Shown piece by piece: positions 38,982-47,078 of a stretch of DNA of 64,000 bases. Numbering within the stretch: position 1 is the first letter of the stretch; every line of letters begins with the position of its first letter. Below the pieces are notes generated by a model. The model searched no databases, was not told the origin of the DNA, and worked only from the letters and a program-made list of their open reading frames with translations. This stretch comes from Tardibacter sp963781025. GTDB taxonomy: Bacteria > Pseudomonadota > Alphaproteobacteria > Sphingomonadales > Sphingomonadaceae. The stretch lies in NCBI GenBank assembly GCA_963781025.1, contig CAWADU010000001.1, forward strand, positions 1 to 64,000. The letters are read 5' to 3'. The translations under genes were made by a program, and so were the position numbers.

Positions 38982-40124
38982 GTTCAGGCGGCGCGCGACA
39001 TTGAAGTCCAGCACCGCCACGATGAAATAGGCGAAGGTCCATTTGAGCTTCCGCCACCAGTTCGACATCCGGCGATAACGCGCCCGATCGATCTTTTCGC
39101 TGCTGGCGACGTCTTCCCCGATGCGGCGGCGGATTTCGGCGGCAAGGGCCGCATCCCGGACGCGCAACATCACTTCCATGTTGAGGTAGAGGCTGCGGAC
39201 GTCGAAATTGGCCGAACCGATATAGATGACGTCATCCATCACGATCAGCTTCGCATGCAGTCGCTGTCTGCTGTATTCATAAATGATAACGCCGCGCCTG
39301 AGCAGGCGTCGATAACAGTGGCGCGCGGCATCGATCGTGAGGGTATTATCTGATTTCGCGGCCGTAAGAATGACCGCCTTGCCCCGGTCGGCTACCCCTC
39401 CCAGCCGCCGCAGAAAGCCGGGGTTGGGGGCGAAATAAGCCATGGACATCAGCAGGTCACGCGCGCTCTGAAGGTCGGCCTTCAACGCCCGTACCAGCCC
39501 GTTTGGCCGCAGTGTCGGGCCGCCGATAAGCCACCGGACCGCGCCGTGGCTCTGGCTGGATTGCTGAATCAGGCGCCTGATGCCGTGGAGGGTGGATTTC
39601 CGGGCGGCCGACCATTGATAAAGCTTGTCGAAATAGCTGGAAAGATGGGCGATCGATGGGCCCTCCACCTCGACTCCATAGTCATGCCAGCTCTCGGGAT
39701 TGTCGGGCGTGAAGTATTTGTCTTCCAGGTTGAACCCGCCGATGATCGCTTTCTCGGCGTCGGCGATCGCCATTTTCTGGTGGTTTCTCAGCAGGTATCT
39801 GCGGCCAAGACGGGGGTGAAACCGGCACAGCCGGACACCGGCGGCCTCAAGCGGCGCGAAGAACGAACGTGGGGTTGCCTCGCTGCCGAAATCGTCGATG
39901 ATCAGCCAGGTTTCCACACCCCTGCGCCGCGCCCGCTGAAGCGCATCGCGGACGCGCCGCCCAACCAGATCGCCTGCGAAGATGTAATAAAGAAGTTGAA
40001 GTTCTCTCTGGGCGCCGTCGATCAGCGCGCATAATCGATCGAGCGCTTCCGGCCCGGTGGTCACAAAGCTCAGCCGATGGCCTTCGACGACATGGTCGCC
40101 GGATACCGTTTCCGTGGCGATCAT
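38967..40124 (-). CDS. Phospholipase D-type cardiolipin synthase-like enzyme
   Basis: Membrane-associated protein of 385 residues with two phospholipase D catalytic motifs: HQKMAIADAEKAIIGGFN (first HxKxxxxD) and HAKLIVMDDVIYIGSANFD (second). Two such motifs form one active site, as in bacterial cardiolipin synthases (ClsB/ClsC type), which join two phospholipids. The N-terminal membrane anchor of ClsA is absent; a hydrophobic stretch near the C-terminus (KWTFAYFIVAVLDF) may bind the membrane. Its 3' end overlaps that of the PmtA-like gene by 15 bases. Confidence 0.85.
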   Translation of the reverse strand: MIATETVSGDHVVEGHRLSFVTTGPEALDRLCALIDGAQRELQLLYYIFAGDLVGRRVRDALQRARRRGVETWLIIDDFGSEATPRSFFAPLEAAGVRLCRFHPRLGRRYLLRNHQKMAIADAEKAIIGGFNLEDKYFTPDNPESWHDYGVEVEGPSIAHLSSYFDKLYQWSAARKSTLHGIRRLIQQSSQSHGAVRWLIGGPTLRPNGLVRALKADLQSARDLLMSMAYFAPNPGFLRRLGGVADRGKAVILTAAKSDNTLTIDAARHCYRRLLRRGVIIYEYSRQRLHAKLIVMDDVIYIGSANFDVRSLYLNMEVMLRVRDAALAAEIRRRIGEDVASSEKIDRARYRRMSNWWRKLKWTFAYFIVAVLDFNVARRLNLGDD

Positions 40125-40201
40125 GACGCCAAGGTGCGCTTTTCAGTCATTTTCATCCTGTTTATCGAACCTTCAAAGAAGTTTAATGGATATGCATAAC
40201 C

Positions 40202-40231
40202 TTGTGCAGCAGGATTTCCTGTTCCTATAAG
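40202..40231 (+). promoter_or_regulatory. Possible sigma-70-type promoter
   Basis: TTGTGC and TATAAG are separated by 18 bases, 58 bases before the start of the urate-hydroxylase-like gene. The match to an alphaproteobacterial housekeeping promoter is fair, with the well-kept TTG of the -35. It is prediction only. Confidence 0.35.
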
Positions 40232-40288
40232 AGAAACGCAGAGCCGCGTGCATGGGGTGCGGCGGCATTTGGGGGAAGGAACAAGCCA

Positions 40289-40867
40289 ATGGCAAAGCTC
40301 ATGGGCAATCTCAATCTGGTTCTAGGGCTGGGCGTCGTCCTGCTTCTCGCGGTTATCTTCGGTCTCCATCGCGATGCGTTGGACAGCAGCTACGCGAACT
40401 GGTTCTTCCGTTACCTTCACGTGTTCTTTGGTATTCTCTGGATCGGCCTGCTTTACTATTTCAATTTCGTGCAGATTCCGACGATGCCGAAAGTGCCTGC
40501 GGAACTGAAGCCGGGCGTCAGCAAATACATTGCGCCAGAGGCGTTGTTCTGGTTCCGCTATGCGGCGCTGTTCACGGTCATCACCGGCCTTATCATTGCG
40601 TTGCTCAACAATTTCCTGATCGAGGCGCTTACCCTGCAGCCGGGCTTCAAGGTGATCGGCATCGGCATCTGGCTGGCGCTCATCATGGCCTTCAACGTCT
40701 GGTTCATTATCTGGCCAAATCAGAAGCGCGCGCTTGGGCTGGTCGAGGCTGAAACCGATGTGAAGGCCAAATCGGCGACCACCGGGATGATCTTCAGCCG
40801 TATCAATACCCTGCTGTCGATCCCGATGCTCTATTGCATGGTCACGCAATTCTATCTGCCGCGGTAA
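40289..40867 (+). CDS. Urate hydroxylase PuuD-like membrane protein, membrane domain only
   Basis: Inner-membrane protein of 192 residues with about four or five helices. It matches the membrane part of PuuD-type proteins: NWFFRYLHVFFGILWIGLLY near the N-terminus, YFNFVQIPTMPKVPAELKPG, PEALFWFRYAALFTVITGLI and FNVWFIIWPNQKRALGL. Classical PuuD has a C-terminal cytochrome c domain, which is absent here (no CxxCH). Short versions are common and their function is unproven. GGAAGGAA lies before the ATG at 40289, which decides the start over 40202. The a/b hydrolase gene follows two bases after its stop. Confidence 0.75.
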   Translation: MAKLMGNLNLVLGLGVVLLLAVIFGLHRDALDSSYANWFFRYLHVFFGILWIGLLYYFNFVQIPTMPKVPAELKPGVSKYIAPEALFWFRYAALFTVITGLIIALLNNFLIEALTLQPGFKVIGIGIWLALIMAFNVWFIIWPNQKRALGLVEAETDVKAKSATTGMIFSRINTLLSIPMLYCMVTQFYLPR

Positions 40868-40869
40868 GA

Positions 40870-41547
40870 ATGGAGGACGGCCCGCCATCGCCCGGGCATC
40901 TTCTGGGTGAGCTCAGATTTCTGGCCGAATGGCGGGCCGGACGAAATCAATACCGGAAAATCGAAGGCCGGGATCAGGCGCGCGGCAAAACCGTGCTCGT
41001 GATACCCGGCTTTCTGGCGTCTGACTGGATGACGGGGCCGCTGCGCCGCGCGCTGACGGCCGCGGGCTATGATGCCCATGGCTGGGCGCTAGGCCGGAAT
41101 TTGGGGCTGAGGCCTGGGGTCATTGAAGGGCTGACGGCGCGGGTCGCCGAACTCGCGCGCCTTGGCGGTGGTCCGATCATTCTCGTCGGCTGGAGCCTGG
41201 GTGGCCTCTACGCCCGGGAAATAGCCAAGATGATGCCCGAAGACGTGGGGCGGGTCGTCACCCTTGGCAGCCCGTTCTCGGGCGACATACGCGCCAACCG
41301 GGTGTGGCGGCTGTATGAGCGGGTGGCCGGGCACAGTGTTGACCGCCCGCCGCTTTCCGTCAGGCTTTCCGAAAAGCCGTCGCAGCCAACCTATGCGCTC
41401 TGGAGCCGCCGCGATGGCATCGTCTCTCCTGCCGCCTCGCGCGGTTTGACTGGCGAGGCCGATATGGTCGTCGAGGTTGATTGCAGCCATCTTGGCTTTA
41501 TCGCCTCGCCCGCCGCGATTGACGCCGTGCTCAGCGTGCTGGCTTGA
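40870..41547 (+). CDS. Alpha/beta hydrolase
   Basis: Cytosolic protein of 225 residues with an alpha/beta-hydrolase fold. The oxyanion-region strand is KTVLVIPGFLASDWMTGPL, the nucleophile elbow GWSLGG carries the catalytic Ser, and the late strand with SHLGFIASPAAI holds the catalytic His. It resembles esterase or lipase-like proteins; the substrate is unknown. The ATG at 40870 follows the previous stop by two bases, so the two are coupled. Its end overlaps the convergent Mur ligase by 17 bases. Confidence 0.8.
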   Translation: MEDGPPSPGHLLGELRFLAEWRAGRNQYRKIEGRDQARGKTVLVIPGFLASDWMTGPLRRALTAAGYDAHGWALGRNLGLRPGVIEGLTARVAELARLGGGPIILVGWSLGGLYAREIAKMMPEDVGRVVTLGSPFSGDIRANRVWRLYERVAGHSVDRPPLSVRLSEKPSQPTYALWSRRDGIVSPAASRGLTGEADMVVEVDCSHLGFIASPAAIDAVLSVLA

Positions 41548-42946
41548 CGGTCAGCCCTTCGACCAGTGACTGGGCGAACTCCGAAAGCGTGTCGTCGCGC
41601 GCGCCCATAACGATGATGCGGTCGCCGGGCCGCGCGCGTTCGACCAGCTTTTCCCCGCATGCCGCGCGATCGGCGATGTGGATCGCCGTCCCCCCCAGGC
41701 GGTTCACGCCTGCGACGATGTCCTCGCTGCCCACGTCCCGGCTGACGGTCCCGCCGAAATAGGCTGGGTCGGGCATGATCAACAGATCGTCGCGCCGAAG
41801 GTTTCGGGCGAAGCTTTCGATCAGCTCGTTCTTCATCGTCTTGAGCGGTCCGAAACCATGCGGCTGGAACATCACCAGCAGTCGGCCCGGGAAGGCGTGG
41901 AGCGCGGCAAGCGTGGCGCCGATCTTGTCGGGATTGTGCCCGAAGTCGTCGATCACCGTGACGCCGCCCGCCGTGCCGACAAGCTCGAACCGGCGGCGCA
42001 GACCCTTGAACCCCTCAAGAGCTTCGACCGCTTCGACAAGCCCGACACCGCAGGCGCGAACGGCGCACAAGGCGGCCAGTGCGTTTGAGGCATTGTGCCG
42101 CCCCGGCACGTTCAGCCGCACGGCCAGGGTAGCTCGGGTTGCGCGGTCGGTTACGTCAAAGCTGATCGCCAGCGGCGCTTCCACGATGTTGCTTCCGAAC
42201 ATGTCCGCGGCCTCGTTGGCAAAGCCATAGGTCGATCTGTTTTCGGCCGGCACGCGCTCCGCCAGCGTGGCGGTCTCCGCGTCATCCAGATTAAGGACCG
42301 CGCGTTTCGCACGACTGATGAAATCGAGGAACAGCGCGCGCAACTCGTCCATGGATTTATGGTCGAGGCTGATGTTGTTCAGCACGGCGACCCTGGGGTG
42401 GTAGAGCGCGATCGATCCGTCGCTCTCGTCCACCTCGCTCACGAAGATGTCGCTGCCGCCAACGAGCGCACTGGCAAAAGGTGCGTCGGGCGTAATGAAG
42501 TTCTTCATCACCGCGCCGTTCATCACGGTCGGATCGCGTCCGGCCCGGAGCAGTATCCAGCCGATCATGCCGGTCGTGGTCGACTTGCCGCTGGTGCCGC
42601 CGACAGCGATGCTTTGCGGCGCCGCGTTGACGAGTTGGGCCAAAAGCTGCGGACGGGTAATCTGTTTTGCGCCCACGCGTCGCGCCGCCTGGACGTCAGG
42701 GATCATCTCCTCGACGGCGGCGGACGTCACCAGTATCTGGTCAGGCCCGCTAATGCCGCTGCCGTCCTGCGGGAAGAGCGCGATCCCCTGTGCGCGCAGG
42801 AAATCGAATTTCGCCGGCGTCCGCCCCTGGTCCAGCGCCCGGTCCGAACCCGATACCGAATGCCCACGCGCCCGAAGGATGGAGGCAAGCGGCAACATGC
42901 CGCTGCCGCCGATGCCGCAAAAGAAATAGGGGTTGTTCTGATTCAT
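41531..42946 (-). CDS. mpl: Mur ligase family protein, Mpl/MurC-like
   Basis: Cytosolic ATP-dependent ligase of 471 residues with the three Mur ligase domains: the N-terminal FFCGIGGSGMLPLASILRAR, the ATP-binding loop GTSGKSTTTGMIGW (SGKST in place of the HGKTT of standard MurC), and the central EVDESDGSIALYHPRVAVLN and C-terminal LNVPGRHNASNALAAL. MurC adds L-Ala to UDP-MurNAc; Mpl adds a recycled tripeptide. I favour a recycling role because the neighbour is the LD-carboxypeptidase ldcA and no division/cell-wall genes surround it, but the choice is not certain. Confidence 0.75.
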   Translation of the reverse strand: MNQNNPYFFCGIGGSGMLPLASILRARGHSVSGSDRALDQGRTPAKFDFLRAQGIALFPQDGSGISGPDQILVTSAAVEEMIPDVQAARRVGAKQITRPQLLAQLVNAAPQSIAVGGTSGKSTTTGMIGWILLRAGRDPTVMNGAVMKNFITPDAPFASALVGGSDIFVSEVDESDGSIALYHPRVAVLNNISLDHKSMDELRALFLDFISRAKRAVLNLDDAETATLAERVPAENRSTYGFANEAADMFGSNIVEAPLAISFDVTDRATRATLAVRLNVPGRHNASNALAALCAVRACGVGLVEAVEALEGFKGLRRRFELVGTAGGVTVIDDFGHNPDKIGATLAALHAFPGRLLVMFQPHGFGPLKTMKNELIESFARNLRRDDLLIMPDPAYFGGTVSRDVGSEDIVAGVNRLGGTAIHIADRAACGEKLVERARPGDRIIVMGARDDTLSEFAQSLVEGLTVKPAR

Positions 42947-42958
42947 GCGGCAGACCTA

Positions 42959-43066
42959 GAGCATTTCCCGGAAAAGTGGGAACCGGTTTTCCGATAAGGG
43001 AATGCGGCAATACGGAGCATTTCCCGGAAAAGTGGGAACCGGTTTTCCGATAAGGGAATGCGGCAA
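42959..43066. repeat. Tandem pair of a 52-base dispersed repeat
   Basis: Two identical 52-base copies, at 42959-43010 and 43015-43066, are separated by four bases (period 56). Each contains the imperfect palindrome CCGGAAAAGTGGGAACCGG, followed by TTTTCCG. This element is widespread and scattered in alphaproteobacterial genomes, usually between genes. It lies in the divergent promoter region of mpl and ldcA, 12 bases upstream of the mpl start. Confidence 0.9.
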
Positions 43067-43114
43067 ACCGGACTATGCATGAACAGTGTTTCAGGTCGGA
43101 ACAGGGCGTAACGG

Positions 43115-43954
43115 ATGAACGGAGCGAACATCAGGATCGGCGTCGTCGCGACGGGGTCGCCCATCGCGCCCGAGACGGCGGATCGGGTGCAGGCCATTGC
43201 CGCCGCGCTGTATCCCGCAGCGCCGCCCGTGATCGATTTTCATCCGCAATGTTTCCTGAGCCACGGCCATTTCGCGGGAAATGACGCCACCCGCGCCGAC
43301 GCTTTTGTCGAGGTTGCGAACGACCCCGGCTATGACGCGCTGTGGATAGCGCGCGGCGGCTATGGCGCCTGCCGGATTGCGGGGGCGGTCCTTCCCCGGC
43401 TGACCAATGCCGCGCTCGACAAGGCCTATCTGGGCTACAGCGACGCGGGCACGCTGTTGGCAGGGCTTTATGCGCAAGGCTTCGCGCGGGTGGCGCATGG
43501 ACCGATGCCGAATGATGTGCTGCGCGACGGCGGGGACGCAGCGATCGCGCGGGCGCTGGCATGGCTCGTGAACGCAGCACCCGATGCGCTGGAAGCCCAT
43601 GTCGCGCCGGGGACACCGACAGCGGCGTTCAACATCACCATCCTCAGCCAGTTGCTCGGCACGCCGCTGCAACCCGATCTTGCCGGCCATGTGTTGATGC
43701 TGGAGGAAGTGTCCGAACATCTCTACCGCATCGACCGGTCACTGTTCCACATCACCAGCAATCCCGCCATCCGCCGCGTCGCCGGCATCAGGCTGGGGAG
43801 ATGCAGCGACATTCCGCCCAATGACCCCGCGTTCGGCCTGACCGAGGAGGAGATCGTCGCCGAATGGTGCGCGCGGGCGGGGATAGCCTATCTTGGGCGG
43901 GCCGATATCGGTCATGACGCCGAAAACAAGGTGGTGCCGTTCGGTCAGGGATAA
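43115..43954 (+). CDS. ldcA: LD-carboxypeptidase, S66 family
   Basis: Serine peptidase of 279 residues that removes the terminal D-Ala from recycled murein tetrapeptides in the cytosol. The family pattern is visible: RIGVVATGSPI at the start, DALWIARGGYGACRI, the nucleophile region YLGYSDAGTLLAGLY, the catalytic Glu in LMLEEVSEHLYRIDR and the catalytic His in DIGHDAENKVV. It lacks a signal peptide, as expected for LdcA. It is divergent from the Mpl-like ligase, and the two enzymes act in the same recycling route. Confidence 0.9.
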   Translation: MNGANIRIGVVATGSPIAPETADRVQAIAAALYPAAPPVIDFHPQCFLSHGHFAGNDATRADAFVEVANDPGYDALWIARGGYGACRIAGAVLPRLTNAALDKAYLGYSDAGTLLAGLYAQGFARVAHGPMPNDVLRDGGDAAIARALAWLVNAAPDALEAHVAPGTPTAAFNITILSQLLGTPLQPDLAGHVLMLEEVSEHLYRIDRSLFHITSNPAIRRVAGIRLGRCSDIPPNDPAFGLTEEEIVAEWCARAGIAYLGRADIGHDAENKVVPFGQG

Positions 43955-44838
43955 TGCGGCTCTGGCCGTTCGCGGAGCTGCTCGTAATGGACAAGCGCGG
44001 GTTCCGGCCCGAACTGCACCGGTTTCCCCCCACGGAATGCCCATTCCCCCCGGTCGCATGACGCGGCCCGGACATAGCCGTTGATGTAGAGACGGCGTTC
44101 GTGGCTCTCGCGGTTGGTGCTTGATCCGTGGACCAGATAGGGGCTCCACAAGGCGAGGTCGCCCGGTTCCAGTTCCACATCGATCGCATCTGCCGGATTC
44201 AGGCCCACCGCCTGCAATGCATCGTCCGCCATCATCGTCGCCAGCACCGGCCCCGGGATGTTCATATGCAGGTCGCCCCGCACATGGCTTTTCGGGATGA
44301 ACCGCATGCAGCCGGACGACGGCGTGTGCGGATCGACGGCAAGACCGGTCTGCACATAATTGTCGCCCAGCCCTCGATAGGCGGCGGCGGGGCGGCGGAA
44401 GCGGCAATCCTGGTGCCAGGCGAAATCGCAACGGCCGCCGTTCGACTTCCAGTGCAACTGGTTGATGATCTGCTTCAGGTCGCGCCCGATCAGCGACGCG
44501 ACCGCGTCCGCCATCCGCCTGTCCAGCCGCACGGCGTTCAGAACCGGCTGGTGATAGGACGGCCATTGCACCATCCGTACTTGCGGATGGCCGGTGCCGT
44601 CCGCGCCTACATTGTAGAACAGGTTTCCATGGCGGAAGCAGCGGCCATGCCGGACACCCTCTGCCCGGACCTGATCGATCGCCCTGCCGATTTCGGCGAT
44701 CTCCGCTGGTGAAAACAGTCCACGGACGATGGCGTAGCCTTCTCGGCGGTAATGCGCATCGAGGCTGTCCGCCTCCCCGCCGCCATCCGGAAACAACTGA
44801 TCAACACGCATGCCGCGACTTTCCGATCCCGCCAGCAA
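43945..44838 (-). CDS. Phytanoyl-CoA dioxygenase (PhyH) family protein
   Basis: Fe(II)/2-oxoglutarate-dependent dioxygenase of 297 residues. The start YRREGYAIVRGLFSPAEIAE is the typical PhyH opening; the metal-binding HxD is in FAWHQDCRF and the distal His in VHGSSTNRESHERR, followed by the Arg that binds 2-oxoglutarate. Substrate is unknown. Its 3' end overlaps ldcA by ten bases in convergent orientation. The 96-base gap upstream contains an AT/GC palindrome at 44891-44912 without a T-run. Confidence 0.85.
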   Translation of the reverse strand: MLAGSESRGMRVDQLFPDGGGEADSLDAHYRREGYAIVRGLFSPAEIAEIGRAIDQVRAEGVRHGRCFRHGNLFYNVGADGTGHPQVRMVQWPSYHQPVLNAVRLDRRMADAVASLIGRDLKQIINQLHWKSNGGRCDFAWHQDCRFRRPAAAYRGLGDNYVQTGLAVDPHTPSSGCMRFIPKSHVRGDLHMNIPGPVLATMMADDALQAVGLNPADAIDVELEPGDLALWSPYLVHGSSTNRESHERRLYINGYVRAASCDRGEWAFRGGKPVQFGPEPALVHYEQLRERPEPHYP

Positions 44839-44934
44839 TAATACAGGATTTGCCGGATGGGCGTGAGTATCATCAGGCGTAGCCGCGGGCTTTTTGGGCT
44901 AGCCCCAAAAAAGGGGGCGGCGGCGCGGTCGCGG

Positions 44935-47004
44935 TTAAGGGCTGGGGTTGTTCTCCTGCTCCATCTGGGTGAGCACAAAGGCATAAGCTTCCGCTTCTTC
45001 TTTCAGCGAATCCCACCGGCCTGATTTGCCACGATGGCCCGCGCCCATATTGATCTTCAGCAGTTGCAGATTGGCGTCGGTCCGCGTGGCGCGCAGTTTC
45101 GCGGCCCATTTGGCCGGTTCCCAATAGGTGACGCGCGGGTCGTTCAATCCACCCGTGATCAGCATCGGCGGGTAGGCTTGCGCTTTTACATTGTCATAGG
45201 GGCTGTAGCTCCGGATCAGGTCGAATGCCGCCTTGTCGGTGATCGGATTGCCCCATTCGGGCCATTCGCCGGGCGTAAGCGGCAGTGTCTCGTCCAGCAT
45301 GGTGTTGAGCACGTCGACAAAGGGCACATCGGCAACCACCGCGCCCCACAGCTCCGGCGCGCCATTCACGACCGCGCCCATCAGCTCGCCGCCGGCTGAA
45401 CCCCCCTGGATCGCGATGCGACCGGAGTGCGCAAATCCGGCGTCGATCAGCCCCCTGGCGGCGTCGATGAAGTCATTGAAGGCGTTCGTCCGCTTGTCGA
45501 GCTTTCCGTCAAGGTACCAGCCATAACCCATGTCATCGCCGCCCCGGATATGGGCGATGGCGTAGGCGAAACCCCGGTCGAGCAGGCTCAGCCGGTTGGA
45601 CGAAAAGCGCGGCGGAATGGCGAGGCCATACGCGCCATAGCCATAAAGGAAGAGCTTGCCCGAGCCATCGCGGGGAAAGCCCCTTTTGTAGACGATGGAA
45701 ACCGGCACCTTCGCGCCGTCGCGTGCCGTGACAAGAAGGCGCTCGGTCACATAGTTCGCGGCATTATAGCCGGACGGCACCTCCCGCACCTTCAACGCCG
45801 CCAGGGCGCGGGCGGCGGGATCGTAATCATAAACGGTATCGGGCGTCACCATCGACGAATAGCCCAGCCGGTAAGCGGTGGGCGCGAACTCGGGGTTGCT
45901 CGCCAGCCCCACCGTATAGCTCGGTTCGGGAAAGGCGATCCGATGTTCGTCGCCCGCATAGGTGCGCAGCCGGATCTGGTCGAGCCCGTTCACCCGCTCC
46001 GTGATCACGAGATGGCCGGAAAAGCTCGACAGCCCGCGCAGATAGACGGTGTCCGATCCGGCGATCACCGTTTCCCATTGATCCGGCCTGTCCAGCGTGG
46101 CGCGGGCGATGCGAAAGTTCACATGCGTGTCATTGGTCAACACCCAGAGCGTGCCGTGCGCCATGTCCATCGAATATTGCCGTTTCACCTTGCGCGGCGA
46201 AATCAGCAGGGGCGCGGCGTCAGGCCGGTCGGCGGGAACAAGGCGTATTTCGGACGTGTCATGGTCGCCGGTCGAAATAATGATATGGCTGCGATCCTGC
46301 GTGCGGTCGACGCCCACCGAAAAGCCGGGGTCGCTCTCCTCATAGAGCGTCACGTCGCTCTCGGGCGACGTTCCCAGCCGATGCAGGCGCGCCCGGTATG
46401 CCCGCCAGTTGTCGTTGACCTCGGTATAGACGAAGCTCGCGCCATTCGTCGCCCAGACGATCCGGCCGATGGCGTCCTTCGTCACCGTCGCCACATCCGC
46501 GCCGGTAGCAAGATCGCGAACCCTCAGCTTGAAGCGTTCGGACCCGTCGTCATCCGCCGCCCAGGCGATCAGCCTGCCGTCGGGGCTCGCCTCCATCGCG
46601 CCGAGCCGGAAATATTCTTTTCCCGCCCCCTCGGCAGGCTCGTCGACCAGCAGTTCCGCCTCGCCCCCGCCGACCGGCTTGCGATACCATTTGCGGTACT
46701 GCGCGCCCTTGTCGAATGCCCACCAGTACAGCCAGTCGCCGTCCTTCACCGGCACGCTTGAGTCGTCCTCTTTCTGGCGACCCTTCATCTCCTCGAACAG
46801 GGCGTCGATGAGCGGACGGTGCGGCGCCATTGCTGCCTCGAAATAGGCGTTTTCGGCGTTCAGGTAATCGAGCACCGCCGCATCCTCGACCTTCGGATAG
46901 CCGGGATCGCGCAGCCAGGCGTAATCGTCGAACACGGTGATGCCGTGGCGGGTGAAACTGTGCTGGCGAGGCTTGGCGGCTGGCGGCGGGGGCAGATCGG
47001 ACAA
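44935..47004 (-). CDS. ptrB: Prolyl oligopeptidase family serine peptidase (oligopeptidase B type)
   Basis: Cytosolic S9A peptidase of 689 residues. The N-terminal HGITVFDDYAWLRD, the seven-bladed propeller and the C-terminal catalytic domain are clear. The catalytic Ser is in IQGGSAGGELMGAV, the Asp in the LITGGLNDPRVTYWEPAKW segment, and the His in MGAGHRGKSGRW. It cleaves short peptides, for oligopeptidase B after basic residues. I start it at the TTG at 47004, which has GGAG seven bases upstream and matches the usual (M)SDLPPPP start; the ATG at 47079 would share its bases with the start of the divergent gene. Confidence 0.88.
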   Translation of the reverse strand: MSDLPPPPAAKPRQHSFTRHGITVFDDYAWLRDPGYPKVEDAAVLDYLNAENAYFEAAMAPHRPLIDALFEEMKGRQKEDDSSVPVKDGDWLYWWAFDKGAQYRKWYRKPVGGGEAELLVDEPAEGAGKEYFRLGAMEASPDGRLIAWAADDDGSERFKLRVRDLATGADVATVTKDAIGRIVWATNGASFVYTEVNDNWRAYRARLHRLGTSPESDVTLYEESDPGFSVGVDRTQDRSHIIISTGDHDTSEIRLVPADRPDAAPLLISPRKVKRQYSMDMAHGTLWVLTNDTHVNFRIARATLDRPDQWETVIAGSDTVYLRGLSSFSGHLVITERVNGLDQIRLRTYAGDEHRIAFPEPSYTVGLASNPEFAPTAYRLGYSSMVTPDTVYDYDPAARALAALKVREVPSGYNAANYVTERLLVTARDGAKVPVSIVYKRGFPRDGSGKLFLYGYGAYGLAIPPRFSSNRLSLLDRGFAYAIAHIRGGDDMGYGWYLDGKLDKRTNAFNDFIDAARGLIDAGFAHSGRIAIQGGSAGGELMGAVVNGAPELWGAVVADVPFVDVLNTMLDETLPLTPGEWPEWGNPITDKAAFDLIRSYSPYDNVKAQAYPPMLITGGLNDPRVTYWEPAKWAAKLRATRTDANLQLLKINMGAGHRGKSGRWDSLKEEAEAYAFVLTQMEQENNPSP

Positions 47005-47078
47005 TGACAACTCCGTGGATGGAAACTGCGGCCCCAAGGGCCTATCTCTAACAGCAGTGATCTCAAGAGGTTTCGTCA

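Noticed and set aside
44891..44912. Palindrome TTTTTGGGCTAGCCCCAAAA after the oligopeptidase gene
   Set aside because: It looks like a terminator, but neither strand has a T-run after the stem; it may be a weak hairpin only.
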